Below, one piece after another: positions 1 through 7,493 of a stretch of DNA of 28,106 nt (its first letter is position 1; each line of letters begins with the position of its first letter). The translations under genes were made by a program, and so were the position numbers. Source of the DNA: Roseovarius sp. UBA6167 (GTDB taxonomy: Bacteria; Pseudomonadota; Alphaproteobacteria; Rhodobacterales; Rhodobacteraceae); the NCBI GenBank assembly GCA_002428225.1, contig DIUD01000066.1:1-28106 (forward strand), given 5' to 3'. A model generated the notes under the pieces. It saw nothing but the letters and a program-made list of their open reading frames with translations, did no database searches and was not told the DNA's origin.

Positions 1-124
1 CCTCGGCCAGGTAGTCGAACACCAGATAATCAATCCCGCCCTTCGACACCAATTGCCCGACCGCCTCGGGCGTATCGCCCCAGAATCCCGAGGCGCATCC
101 GATGCGCAGCTTTCGATCCGTCAT
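1..124 (-). CDS. atuA: AtuA-like (DUF1446) protein, N-terminal fragment
   Basis: Only the first 41 codons lie in the window; the gene runs off the left edge. The start begins MTDRKLRIGCASGFWGD and continues with a segment reading DYLVFDYLAE, which is the characteristic N-terminus of the AtuA/DUF1446 family. AtuA is required for acyclic terpene (citronellol/geraniol) use in Pseudomonas, but its reaction is not well defined. The start ATG follows a strong GGGGAGGAG ribosome site with a 6-nt spacer. It lies 21 nt downstream of the crotonase stop, so the two genes form a minus-strand operon. Family members are about 450-600 residues long, so most of the protein is missing here. The family call rests on recognition of the N-terminal motif alone. 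Confidence 0.72.
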   Translation of the reverse strand, partial: MTDRKLRIGCASGFWGDTPEAVGQLVSKGGIDYLVFDYLAE

Positions 125-145
125 GTTCGTCTCCTCCCCAGGCGA

Positions 146-931
146 TTATCGTCCGGTCCATTCAGGTGGGCGTTTGGCTATGAAGGCGGCAAAGCCCTCG
201 CGCGCGTCTTCCGTCTGCGCGAGCCTTGGCAACAGGGTTTCGGCAAAGCGCATCTGCTGCGAGTAGCTCATGTCCTCCATGGCGTTACAAGCATATTTCC
301 CGAGCCGGATCGCGGTGGGCGATTGTGCGGCGATTTGTGTAACCAGTTCTTCCACCTTGGCGTCCAGATCGTCGGCGGTGGTGACGTGATTGACCAGATC
401 GTATCGCAGCGCCTCCTGCGCCGTGAGCGGGACGCCGGTGATGAACATTTCCATCAATTTCCGCCGAGGCAGCACACGCATCATCGGTGGAACGATGGTC
501 AGCGGGAAAAGCCCGACCTTGACTTCGGGCGTTCCGATCCGCGCATGATCCGCCATCACCGCCAGATCGCAAGCGCAGATAATGCCCGCGCCCGCGCCCA
601 TTGCCACACCGTTGATCCGCGCTATGGTGGGCTTGCGGCAGGCCTGAAGCGCTTCGAACAACCTCCCGGCAAAATGATCCGGTTCGGCGGGATCCTGGAC
701 GAACGGACCTCCGTCCGCCCCCGCCTTGATGTCGCCGCCGGCGCAGAACGCGCGCGTTCCTTCGCCAGTCAATACAATGACCCTGCATTGAGCATCGGCT
801 TCTGCCGAGCGGACTGCCGAAATGATACCCTCTGCCACATCCCTGTTCAGGGCATTGCGCTGGTCGGGACGACAAATCGTGATCCGCACCTGATGGCCGG
901 CAACCTGCGAAAGGACGACATTTCCACTCAT
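146..931 (-). CDS. Enoyl-CoA hydratase/isomerase family (crotonase) protein
   Basis: A 261-residue crotonase-fold protein, the usual family length, expected to hydrate, isomerise or otherwise process an acyl-CoA thioester in the cytosol. The oxyanion-hole segment FCAGGD (about residues 62-67) is intact. Of the two glutamates of rat mitochondrial hydratase, the one in the PEV motif (residue 136) is present. The position of the other (Glu144) is a glycine, residue 116 in GAGAGIICACD. Single-acid crotonases are known, so this argues against assuming simple 2-enoyl-CoA hydration. ATG at 931 is preferred over an upstream in-frame TTG at 937 because GGAG lies 7 nt before it. It is the first gene of the minus-strand operon leading into the AtuA-like gene, which makes an AtuE-like role possible but unproven. 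Confidence 0.88.
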   Translation of the reverse strand: MSGNVVLSQVAGHQVRITICRPDQRNALNRDVAEGIISAVRSAEADAQCRVIVLTGEGTRAFCAGGDIKAGADGGPFVQDPAEPDHFAGRLFEALQACRKPTIARINGVAMGAGAGIICACDLAVMADHARIGTPEVKVGLFPLTIVPPMMRVLPRRKLMEMFITGVPLTAQEALRYDLVNHVTTADDLDAKVEELVTQIAAQSPTAIRLGKYACNAMEDMSYSQQMRFAETLLPRLAQTEDAREGFAAFIAKRPPEWTGR

Positions 932-988
932 GTTCAAGCTCCGTGATCACATCGCCGCGCCTGCGACGCAGGGTTTCAAAACCTCGTC

Positions 989-1016
989 TTGAATATTTTT
1001 CTAACATATGTTTGAT
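989..1016 (+). promoter_or_regulatory. Predicted sigma-70 promoter for the 1059-6044 operon
   Basis: TTGAAT (989-994), a 16-bp spacer and TTTGAT (1011-1016). Geometry is nearly the same as at the two other operator-bearing promoters (7402-7429 and 16865-16892): the -35 box starts 11-12 nt before the inverted repeat and the -10 box overlaps its right arm. The -10 sequence is weak, so the call rests largely on this repeated arrangement. Confidence 0.5.
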
Positions 1017-1025
1017 TTCGGTCAA
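998..1025 (-). promoter_or_regulatory. Predicted sigma-70 promoter for the minus-strand crotonase/AtuA operon
   Basis: Read on the minus strand, TTGACC (1025-1020) is followed after 16 bp by TAGAAA (1003-998). The pair faces the plus-strand promoter of the dehydrogenase operon, and both cover the inverted repeat at 1001-1014. The -35 match is good and the -10 match is moderate. The coding start at 931 would leave a leader of roughly 60 nt. Confidence 0.5.
1001..1014. promoter_or_regulatory. Inverted-repeat operator, copy 1 (CTAACA-TA-TGTTTG)
   Basis: A 14-bp inverted repeat with arms CTAACA and TGTTTG (one mismatch against the perfect arm TGTTAG). It matches the perfect copies at 7413-7426 and 16877-16890. 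It lies in the divergent gap between the crotonase at 931 and the dehydrogenase at 1059, overlapping the -10 boxes of promoters on both strands. Likely bound by the double TetR protein encoded at 6026-7345; that assignment is inference. Confidence 0.7.
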
Positions 1026-1058
1026 CAGGGCTATGTGTATTTTGACCGGGAGATGAGG

Positions 1059-2273
1059 ATGAACGCAGCAAACGACTCGGCCAGGGCGGATCTGGCGGCG
1101 ATCAGGGCCAATTATTCCCTGACCGCCGAGCAGCGCCAGATCGTCGATCATGTGGATCGGGTGGCGCGCGAGGTGCTGCACCCGCTGCAGGCGCGCATGG
1201 ACGCAGAGGAATGGTGGCCCGACGACCTGTTCCGGCAGATGGGCGAGCTGGGCCTTCTGGGCATCACCGCGCCCGAGGAACTGGGCGGCTCGGGGCAGAA
1301 CGAATTCACCCAGGCGCTGGTCTCGGAGGTGATTTCCAAATGGAACCCGGCCGTGGGTCTGTCGCACGGCGCGCATGATAACCTGTGCCTGAACAACCTG
1401 CTGCGCAACGGCTCCGAAGAGCAGGTAAAGAAATACGTGCCGGGCCTGTGTTCGGGCGAACTGGTCGGGGCCCTGGGCCTGACCGAGCCGGGCGCGGGCT
1501 CCGATGCGCTTGGCTCGATGGCCACCACCGCCCGGCGCGACGGCGATGACTACGTCATCAACGGCTCCAAGATCTACATCACCAACGGGCCGATTGCCGA
1601 TGTGATCCTGCTCTATGCCAAGACCGACAAATCCAAAGGCGCCAAGGGCATTTCCGCCTTTATCATTGAAACCGACAATCCCGGCTTCAAGGTGGCGCAG
1701 AAGCTGGACAAGATGGGCTTTCGCGGCTCGCCGACCGGAGAGCTGCTGTTCGAGGACTGCCGGGTTCCGGCATCGGCGATGATGGGGGCCGAGAACAGCG
1801 GCGTCGCGGTGGTGATGAGCGGGCTCGACCTCGAACGCGCGATGGTCGCCTCGATCTGCGTGGGCATGGCCGAGCGCGCGCTGGAACTGGCCCTCGACTA
1901 TGCGAAGATCCGCGAACAGTTCGGCCGGCCGATTTCCAGCTTCCAGATGGTGCAATCGAAACTGGCCGAGATCTATACCGAGGTCGAGACCGCCCGCGCC
2001 TTTGGCTATCGCGCGCTTGCGGCCTGCGTCGGCCTGCCCAGGGGGGCCGGCGGGCGCGGCGAGATCCACAAGCTGACCGCAGCGGCCTGCCTCTATGCGG
2101 GCGAGGCGTTCAACAAGGCCGTCACCGAAGCGTGCCATATCCACGGCGGCTCGGGCTACATGCAGGACACCGAGATCAACCGGCTGTTCCGCGCCAACAA
2201 GCTGCTGGAAATCGGCGCGGGCACCAGCGAGGTGCGCAAGATCATCATCGCCGAAGAACTGCTGCGCGCCTGA
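1059..2273 (+). CDS. Acyl-CoA dehydrogenase, isovaleryl-CoA dehydrogenase type (paralogue 1)
   Basis: A 404-residue FAD-dependent acyl-CoA dehydrogenase that introduces an alpha-beta double bond and passes electrons to ETF. Visible family motifs are GLTEPGAGSDA, a YITNGPIAD segment, REQFGRPISSFQ and the C-terminal IHGGSGYM. The catalytic base appears to be Glu259 in SGLDLERA, the isovaleryl-CoA dehydrogenase position. The MCAD-type glutamate is replaced by alanine (EIGAGTSEVRK), also as in isovaleryl-CoA dehydrogenases, which points to a branched substrate. I chose ATG 1059 because GGGAG lies 6 nt upstream; an in-frame ATG at 1008 sits inside the operator. It is first in a six-gene plus-strand operon and is followed 8 nt later by a close paralogue. 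Confidence 0.93.
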   Translation: MNAANDSARADLAAIRANYSLTAEQRQIVDHVDRVAREVLHPLQARMDAEEWWPDDLFRQMGELGLLGITAPEELGGSGQNEFTQALVSEVISKWNPAVGLSHGAHDNLCLNNLLRNGSEEQVKKYVPGLCSGELVGALGLTEPGAGSDALGSMATTARRDGDDYVINGSKIYITNGPIADVILLYAKTDKSKGAKGISAFIIETDNPGFKVAQKLDKMGFRGSPTGELLFEDCRVPASAMMGAENSGVAVVMSGLDLERAMVASICVGMAERALELALDYAKIREQFGRPISSFQMVQSKLAEIYTEVETARAFGYRALAACVGLPRGAGGRGEIHKLTAAACLYAGEAFNKAVTEACHIHGGSGYMQDTEINRLFRANKLLEIGAGTSEVRKIIIAEELLRA

Positions 2274-2281
2274 GGGGGGCC

Positions 2282-3487
2282 ATGACCATGAACAAGCAAC
2301 TGCGCAACGACATCGACCTGCCGACACATTTCATGACCGATGAACAGCAGGCGCTGGCCGACCAGGCCGGCAAGTTCTTTTTCTCCGAGTTCCATCACCT
2401 GAACGCGGAAATGGACGACACCGACGACCTGCCCGCATCGGTCTTTCCCAAGCTGGGCGAGATGGGCTATCTCGGCCTCAACGTGCCGCCCGAGTTCGGC
2501 GGTGCCGGGCTTGATTTCACCTCGGCCTGCATCATCACCGAGCAACTGTCGCGATCTTCTGCCGCGATCGGGCTGACCCATGTCGCGCATGACAATCTGT
2601 GCGTCAACAACATCTACCGTAACGCCAATGACGATCTGCGCCGCAAGTATCTGCCGGGGCTGTGCGACGGCTCTCTGGTGGGCGCCCTCGGCCTGACGGA
2701 GCCCGGTGCCGGGTCGGATGCGCTCGGCTCGATGCGGACCACGGCGAAAAAGGACGGCGACGATTACATCCTGAACGGTGCCAAGATCTATATCACCAAC
2801 GGGCCGATTGCCGATCTGGTGCTGGTCTATGCCAAGACCTCGCCTGAAAAGGGCGCCAAGGGCATTTCGGCTTTTATCGTGGAAACCGACACGCCCGGTT
2901 TCAAGGTGGCGCAGAAGCTCAACAAGATGGGCTTTCGCGGCTCGCCCACGGGCGAATTGGTGTTCGAGGATTGCCGCGTGCCGGCCATAAACATGGTCGG
3001 CAAGCTTGATGGCGGCGTTGCGGTGACAATGTCGGGGCTGGATCTGGAGCGCGCCATCGTCTGCTTCAACGCGCTTGGCATTGCGCAGCGGGCGCTGGAT
3101 ATTTCCGTCGATTACGCCAAGACGCGCCAGCAATTCGGCAAACCGATCGCCAGTTTCCAGATGGTGCAGGCGATGCTGGCCGACATGTACACGCAAATCG
3201 AGGCGGCGCGCAGCCTGTCGCTGAAGACGGCCGCCATGTGCGAGGGGTTGGAGCATGGCGAAGGCGGCCGCGGCGAGATCCACAAGCTGACGGCGGCGGC
3301 GATCTTCAAGGCCGCCGAGGCGACGTCCTTCGTGCTGGACAAGGCCGTGCAGATCCACGGCGGTTCGGGCTACATGCGCGATACCGAGGTGAACCGGCTC
3401 TATCGCACGGGCCGCGTGCTGGAGGTCGGCGCAGGCACCCAGGAAGTGCGCAAGCTGATCATTTCCGGCGAGTTGCTGAAGAACTGA
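2282..3487 (+). CDS. Acyl-CoA dehydrogenase, isovaleryl-CoA dehydrogenase type (paralogue 2)
   Basis: A 401-residue acyl-CoA dehydrogenase closely related to its upstream neighbour; over the central and C-terminal two thirds roughly two residues in three are identical by eye. It carries the same isovaleryl-type base (Glu256 in SGLDLERA) and alanine in EVGAGTQEVRK, so both copies should be catalytically competent. The N-terminal 40 residues differ much more. ATG 2282 is chosen because AGG within the run of Gs at 2273-2279 lies about 6 nt upstream; ATG 2288 is the alternative. The first gene's stop is 8 nt upstream, so co-translation is likely. The pair could be two substrate specificities or two subunits of a mixed tetramer; the sequence does not decide. 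Confidence 0.93.
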   Translation: MTMNKQLRNDIDLPTHFMTDEQQALADQAGKFFFSEFHHLNAEMDDTDDLPASVFPKLGEMGYLGLNVPPEFGGAGLDFTSACIITEQLSRSSAAIGLTHVAHDNLCVNNIYRNANDDLRRKYLPGLCDGSLVGALGLTEPGAGSDALGSMRTTAKKDGDDYILNGAKIYITNGPIADLVLVYAKTSPEKGAKGISAFIVETDTPGFKVAQKLNKMGFRGSPTGELVFEDCRVPAINMVGKLDGGVAVTMSGLDLERAIVCFNALGIAQRALDISVDYAKTRQQFGKPIASFQMVQAMLADMYTQIEAARSLSLKTAAMCEGLEHGEGGRGEIHKLTAAAIFKAAEATSFVLDKAVQIHGGSGYMRDTEVNRLYRTGRVLEVGAGTQEVRKLIISGELLKN

Positions 3488-3497
3488 GGGAGAGGAC

Positions 3498-4352
3498 ATG
3501 AACGAAGAGAAAGCACGGCGCTACGCGCCGGATCTGATGGCGGGCCAGGTGGCGCTTGTCACCGGCTCCGGCTCGGGCATGGGGCGGGCCACGGCGCTGG
3601 AAATGGCTTCTTGCGGGGCCAGGCTGGCGTTGTTTGCCCGCCGTCAGGAGCCGCTGGAAGAGACCGCCGAGATGATTCGCGCGGCGGGTGGCGAGGCCTT
3701 TGTCGTGCCCGGCGACACCCGCGACGAAGACAGCATCGAAGCGGCGATGGCGCGCATCAAGGACCATTACGGGCAGCTTGACGTGCTGGTGAACAATGCG
3801 GGCGGCCAGTATATCGCTGCCGCGCGCGACATCACCAACAAGGGCTTCGAGGCGGTGATCCGCAACAACCTGATCGGCTCGTGGCAGATGACCCGCGCAG
3901 TGGCCGATCATTTCATGTATGACAACGGCGGCTCCATCGTCTTTGTGACGGCGATTTCGGGGCGCACGGCGCTCACCGGTTTCACCCACACCGTCGCCGC
4001 CCGCGCTGGCGTCACCGGCATGATGAAGACGCTGGCCGCCGAGTGGGGCGAATACGGTATCCGGCTGAACTGTGTGGCGCCGGGCACGATCAAGACCGAG
4101 GCGCTTGGCCGCTACCCCATTCCGCCGGAGCGGTGGAAGGAACTCAACCGCTCGGTCCTGAACCGGATGGGCGCGGCCGAGGACATCGCCGGCACGATTA
4201 TCTTCCTCGCGTCCAGATTGGGGAATTTCATTACCGGCGAGGACGTGTATGTAGATGGCGGAGAGACCCTGCATCTGGGCCACGACGCCCGCGACATGAT
4301 CAACCCCGATATGTTCGAGAACCGCGAAAGAGGAGACGGCAAGAATGAGTAA
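3498..4352 (+). CDS. SDR of the peroxisomal trans-2-enoyl-CoA reductase / dienoyl-CoA reductase type
   Basis: A 284-residue short-chain dehydrogenase/reductase with the nucleotide-binding motif TGSGSGMG (residues 22-29) and NNAGGQ (99-104). The classical YxxxK catalytic pair is absent: the equivalent positions are Thr165 and Arg169 in HTVAARAG. Mammalian peroxisomal trans-2-enoyl-CoA reductase (PECR) has a similar HSGAARAG segment and NNAGGQ, so the nearest well-known relatives act on enoyl-CoA double bonds rather than alcohols. I infer reduction of an enoyl- or dienoyl-CoA with NAD(P)H. It starts 10 nt after the second dehydrogenase behind GGGAGAGG and overlaps the following crotonase start by 8 nt, so it is embedded in the operon. 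Confidence 0.85.
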   Translation: MNEEKARRYAPDLMAGQVALVTGSGSGMGRATALEMASCGARLALFARRQEPLEETAEMIRAAGGEAFVVPGDTRDEDSIEAAMARIKDHYGQLDVLVNNAGGQYIAAARDITNKGFEAVIRNNLIGSWQMTRAVADHFMYDNGGSIVFVTAISGRTALTGFTHTVAARAGVTGMMKTLAAEWGEYGIRLNCVAPGTIKTEALGRYPIPPERWKELNRSVLNRMGAAEDIAGTIIFLASRLGNFITGEDVYVDGGETLHLGHDARDMINPDMFENRERGDGKNE

Positions 4353-5148
4353 CCCACCTGTCCTGCTGGACATATCAGACAGGATCGCCACGGTCACGCT
4401 GAACGATCCGGCGCGGCGCAATCCGGTCACCGGAAACGACATGATGGCCGCCCTTCTGGATGCGTTTGCAAAGGTGCAGGCCAACCCGGAGGTCAGTGTC
4501 ATGATCCTGACAGGTGCCGATCCGGCGTTTTGCGCCGGCGGCGACATCAAGGAGATGAACGATCCGGAGAGTGTTTACCGCAAGGAGCCGCTGGCCGCAT
4601 CGCAAGCCTATGTCGATGGTGTCCAGCGTCTGCCTCAGGCGCTCTACAATCTCGACGTTCCGACCATCGCCGCAGTCAACGGACCGGCGGTCGGCGCAGG
4701 CTGTGACCTGACCATGATGTGCGATATGCGCATCGCCTCGGAAAAGGCGAAATTCGGCGAAGTCTTTGTGAACCTCGGCATTATTCCGGGGGATGCGGGG
4801 AGCTGGTTCATGCTGCGCCGTCTGGGCCACCAGACAGCCGCCGATCTGACCTTTTCGGGGCGCATGGTCGAAGCCGATGAGGCGCTGAAGCTTGGCATGG
4901 TGCTTGAGGTCGTGGCCCATGACCGGCTCATGGAACGGGTCCGCGAACGCGCCGCCGTCATCGCGTCCAAGCCGCCGCGCGCGGTGCGTGTCGCCAAACG
5001 TCTGATGCGCAACGCCGAGCGGATGGATTTGCCGGATTTCCTGAATTGCGCGGCGGCCTATCAGGCCCTGATGCACCAGACCAAGGATCACCAGGAAGCG
5101 ATCTCTGCGTTTATCGAAAAGCGAAAACCCAACTTTACCGGGCAGTAA
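4345..5148 (+). CDS. Enoyl-CoA hydratase/isomerase family (crotonase) protein
   Basis: A 267-residue crotonase with the oxyanion-hole motif FCAGGD (residues 62-67). Catalytic positions are unusual. The Glu144-equivalent is Asp121 (GAGCDLTMMCD). The Glu164-equivalent is Phe141 (EVFVNLG). A further aspartate, Asp150, occurs in IIPGDAGS. Acidic residues at the first and third places recall dienoyl-CoA isomerases, although the spacing around Asp150 is one residue longer, so isomerase activity is a suggestion only. The ATG overlaps the end of the preceding SDR gene (ATGAGTAA), implying translational coupling. Confidence 0.88.
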   Translation: MSNPPVLLDISDRIATVTLNDPARRNPVTGNDMMAALLDAFAKVQANPEVSVMILTGADPAFCAGGDIKEMNDPESVYRKEPLAASQAYVDGVQRLPQALYNLDVPTIAAVNGPAVGAGCDLTMMCDMRIASEKAKFGEVFVNLGIIPGDAGSWFMLRRLGHQTAADLTFSGRMVEADEALKLGMVLEVVAHDRLMERVRERAAVIASKPPRAVRVAKRLMRNAERMDLPDFLNCAAAYQALMHQTKDHQEAISAFIEKRKPNFTGQ

Positions 5149-5160
5149 GGGAAAGATCGC

Positions 5161-5646
5161 ATGACGCGCATTCCGCAGCAGAAGATGGACCAGATTGCGC
5201 AGTTGTGGAATGCGCGAGGCGAGGGGTTGATTACCCATATGGCGCTCGATATCCAGAAAGTCTCGACCGAGGGCGTTCTGGTGCGGATGCCGTTCAATTC
5301 GGATTTCTGCGTTGACAGCGATCAGACCCTGCTTCACGGCGGCATCCTGACGGCCCTTCTCGATAGTGTGTTCGGCCTTGCGAACTTCATTGCCATCGAG
5401 GGGGTCAGCACCATGGCAACGCTTGACCTCAGGGTCGATTACCTGCGCCCCGCCCATTCCCGCGCGGATATTTTCGTGCGCGCCCATTGCTATCGTCAGA
5501 CCCGTCATATCGCGTTCAATTCGGGCAGCATCTGGTTCGACGGCCACGAGGATGAGGAAATTGCGCGCGGGGCTGCCACATTCGCGCTGACGCGCGGTGA
5601 AACCAGCCTGTACGAAGCGATGCTCGAGGGGAAGGGCCTGAAATGA
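5161..5646 (+). CDS. PaaI-type hotdog-fold thioesterase
   Basis: A 161-residue single hotdog domain protein of the PaaI/YigI acyl-CoA thioesterase kind, with LLHGGILTALLDSVFG (about residues 58-73) as the central helix motif and LDLRVDYLRPA after it. Such enzymes hydrolyse stalled acyl-CoAs and release CoA in catabolic pathways. It follows the crotonase by 12 nt behind a GGGAAAG ribosome site and overlaps the next thioesterase by ATGA. Substrate cannot be told from sequence. Confidence 0.85.
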   Translation: MTRIPQQKMDQIAQLWNARGEGLITHMALDIQKVSTEGVLVRMPFNSDFCVDSDQTLLHGGILTALLDSVFGLANFIAIEGVSTMATLDLRVDYLRPAHSRADIFVRAHCYRQTRHIAFNSGSIWFDGHEDEEIARGAATFALTRGETSLYEAMLEGKGLK

Positions 5647-6044
5647 ACCTGCAAGCCGTCAACGCCAACATTTCCAGGGTTCCGTTCTTTCGCTTTCTGA
5701 AGTTCGAGATCCGCGAAATCGGCGAGCTTCAAGCCGAGGCCGAAATGACGTTCGACCAACGCCATATCGGGAATCCTGTCATGGAATATTACCATGGTGG
5801 CATCATCGCCAGCTTCATGGAGGCGGTTTCCGCAATCGCCGTGCGACCGGATTTCGCCGACACGCCCGCCAAGCCGATCAACCTGACCGTCGATTACCTG
5901 AGGCCCGGCGTGAAGGGACCGCTCCATGCCCGCGCAACGATAACCCGCAAAGGCAAGCGGATGGCGAGCGTCAGCGTGATCACATGGCAGACGGCGCGAG
6001 ACAAGCCCATTGCCGAAGGGTTGTATCACTTCCTGCTGGTGTGA
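5643..6044 (+). CDS. PaaI-type hotdog-fold thioesterase (second copy)
   Basis: A 133-residue hotdog domain protein, divergent from its neighbour but sharing the pattern YYHGGIIASFMEAVS (about residues 49-63) and INLTVDYLRPG. The ATG overlaps the previous stop (ATGA), so the two are probably co-translated and may form a hetero-oligomer, since hotdog enzymes act as dimers or tetramers of such domains. It is the last gene of the operon. Its 3' end overlaps the convergent TetR gene by 19 nt, leaving no room for a separate intrinsic terminator. Confidence 0.85.
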   Translation: MNLQAVNANISRVPFFRFLKFEIREIGELQAEAEMTFDQRHIGNPVMEYYHGGIIASFMEAVSAIAVRPDFADTPAKPINLTVDYLRPGVKGPLHARATITRKGKRMASVSVITWQTARDKPIAEGLYHFLLV

Positions 6045-7345
6045 TCACGGTTGGTGGCCGACACGGTCGTTTTCCTGCACACACCCCCGAGAAGCAGCCT
6101 GATCAGCATGTCGGAAAATTCCTCGAGGGAAATATACCCTTCCTGTCCGGCCCTGTTCGAGTCGAACCATTCGACCGTCCAGTTCAGGGCGCCCAGCATC
6201 ACCTGACGCAGCGGCACGATCTTGATATCCGCCCTGATGAAACCGTCCCGTTGGGCTTCGCCGAGGATCCGGTCCCAAAACCTGCCGTATTCACGACGAA
6301 TCTCCCCGTGTCTCTCCCGCAGATGGTTGGGCAGCATCCCGTAGCTTCTGATATTCGCGGAGGTGAATTCGCTTGCCATGAAGAGAAGCTGCAAATGTGC
6401 CCAGATGGCCGTCGCAATTCTGGACTGGTGATCGTATGGCGGCTTGAATTCACGAACCGCCATGGTGACACCTGACAGCAAATCGCTCAGCCCGGCATTC
6501 AGCACTTCGTCAACGATGGCGTCCTTGGATTCGAAATGGTAGTAAACGCTGCCTGCCTGCACATTCGCTTCTTCTGCGATGCGTCTCAATGTGGTTGTCT
6601 TGTAGCCGGTATCCCGCAGGACGCGCGCCGCAGCCCTGAGGATTTCGGAGCGGGTTTTCGCTGCCTTGCCGACGGGTTCCGAGGCTTCGGGAAAAAGGGT
6701 TGTGGGCGTTTTCAGGCCGGTCTCGTCCAGTCTGACGTTTGCACACATCCCGTCGAGTATCAATTTGCTCAGGCGGACGGCGATGGATTTGATCGGGTGG
6801 CGATCAACATCATACCATTCGACCGTCCAGTTCATCGCACTCAGGACAAACTGGCGTATGACCGAGACGGAAACATCCTTTCTCAGACAGCCACAATCTC
6901 TGCCGCCCTGGAGGAAGTCGGTCCAGACCCCGCCATAGGATGCGCGCAACTCGCGATGCTGACCGCGTGTTTCATCCGACAGCATCGGGTAGTTGCGGAT
7001 ATTGGCTGACGTGAAGTCGCTGTCGCTCAAAAGGAAGGTAAGGTGCGCTTCGACAAGCCTGCAAAACGTTTCCCGGAAGCCTTCGTTTCTTTCCCTTGCC
7101 GTCCGCGCGATCTCGCGGGCCTCGTTGAAGAGCTGCCGCACGCCGATGTCGAGAACCTCGTTCAGGATCTGATCCTTGGAGGCGAAATGATAATAGATAC
7201 TGCCGGCTTCTATTTCTGTCTCCTGCGCAATATCGCGCATCGTGGTTGCATAAAAACCGTCATGCCGAAAAAGGCGCGCGGCAGCGGATAGAATTTCGCC
7301 GCGCGTTTTTTCGGATTTGTGCGATTTATCTTCGGTTCTCGTCAT
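6026..7345 (-). CDS. Double-length TetR-family regulator: two complete TetR units in one chain
   Basis: A 439-residue protein about twice the usual TetR length (about 200), consisting of two full TetR repeats. Each has a DNA-binding helix-turn-helix: residues about 14-60 with TTMRDIAQETEIEAGSIYYHF, and about 231-277 with TTLRRIAEEANVQAGSVYYHF. Each is followed by its own ligand-binding domain; the shared segments FTSANIRNYPML and FTSANIRSYGML, then MNWTVEWYD and LNWTVEWFD, show internal duplication. Residues about 205-228 form the linker. TetR repressors normally dimerise on a palindrome, so this chain may act as a covalent dimer. It lies beside an inverted repeat (7413-7426) also found at two other promoters in the window, making it the likely regulon repressor, probably released by a pathway acyl-CoA. 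AtuR and LiuR play comparable roles in terpene and leucine catabolism, though LiuR is MerR type. Confidence 0.93.
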   Translation of the reverse strand: MTRTEDKSHKSEKTRGEILSAAARLFRHDGFYATTMRDIAQETEIEAGSIYYHFASKDQILNEVLDIGVRQLFNEAREIARTARERNEGFRETFCRLVEAHLTFLLSDSDFTSANIRNYPMLSDETRGQHRELRASYGGVWTDFLQGGRDCGCLRKDVSVSVIRQFVLSAMNWTVEWYDVDRHPIKSIAVRLSKLILDGMCANVRLDETGLKTPTTLFPEASEPVGKAAKTRSEILRAAARVLRDTGYKTTTLRRIAEEANVQAGSVYYHFESKDAIVDEVLNAGLSDLLSGVTMAVREFKPPYDHQSRIATAIWAHLQLLFMASEFTSANIRSYGMLPNHLRERHGEIRREYGRFWDRILGEAQRDGFIRADIKIVPLRQVMLGALNWTVEWFDSNRAGQEGYISLEEFSDMLIRLLLGGVCRKTTVSATNRDHTSRK

Positions 7346-7401
7346 CGTCCTTGCCAGTCGCGGGCATCACAGAAGTCATCCGCCCGCCACCAGAGTGCCC
7401 A

Positions 7402-7429
7402 TTGTCAAAAATCTAACAAGTGTTAGGAT
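7402..7429 (+). promoter_or_regulatory. Predicted sigma-70 promoter for the BadH-like gene
   Basis: TTGTCA (7402-7407), a 16-bp spacer and TAGGAT (7424-7429), with the inverted-repeat operator at 7413-7426 filling the spacer and overlapping the -10 box. A bound repressor would block RNA polymerase directly. On the opposite strand TAGATT could serve as a -10 for the TetR gene, but I see no convincing -35 partner. Confidence 0.6.
7413..7426. promoter_or_regulatory. Inverted-repeat operator, copy 2 (CTAACA-AG-TGTTAG)
   Basis: A perfect inverted repeat with 6-bp arms and a 2-bp centre, placed between the divergent double-TetR gene (start 7345) and the BadH-like gene (start 7494). The same arms recur perfectly at 16877-16890 and with one mismatch at 1001-1014. 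Position next to the regulator gene suggests autoregulation as well as control of the catabolic gene. Confidence 0.8.
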
Positions 7430-7493
7430 ACGTGCAGGAGAGAACCGAATCAAGTTCTTGATACAGATGCGGACAAAAGAGGAGGTCCATCGC

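Noticed and set aside
53..946. Long plus-strand open frame opposite the crotonase at 146-931
   Set aside because: It is the antisense of a clear crotonase gene, and its protein is rich in Arg, His and Gly with no recognisable domain. High-GC coding DNA commonly leaves such frames open.
285..2327. 680-codon minus-strand open frame
   Set aside because: It runs antisense across the dehydrogenase at 1059-2273 and through the crotonase in another frame; composition is low-complexity and no domain is visible. The same applies to long antisense frames at 2156-3499, 4375-5547, 8365-9570, 16819-18081, 20054-21397, 21394-23175 and 25425-26903.
1059..3487. Tandem dehydrogenases as an actinobacterial-type alpha2beta2 pair with one inactive subunit
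   Set aside because: Both copies keep the catalytic Glu in SGLDLERA, so there is no sign of a catalytically dead partner.
4345..5148. This crotonase as the missing BadI ring-opening hydrolase
   Set aside because: It has GAGCDL and IIPGDAGS, not the MenB/BadI-like segment with its conserved pattern around SVDPGYG; the active-site residues do not fit.
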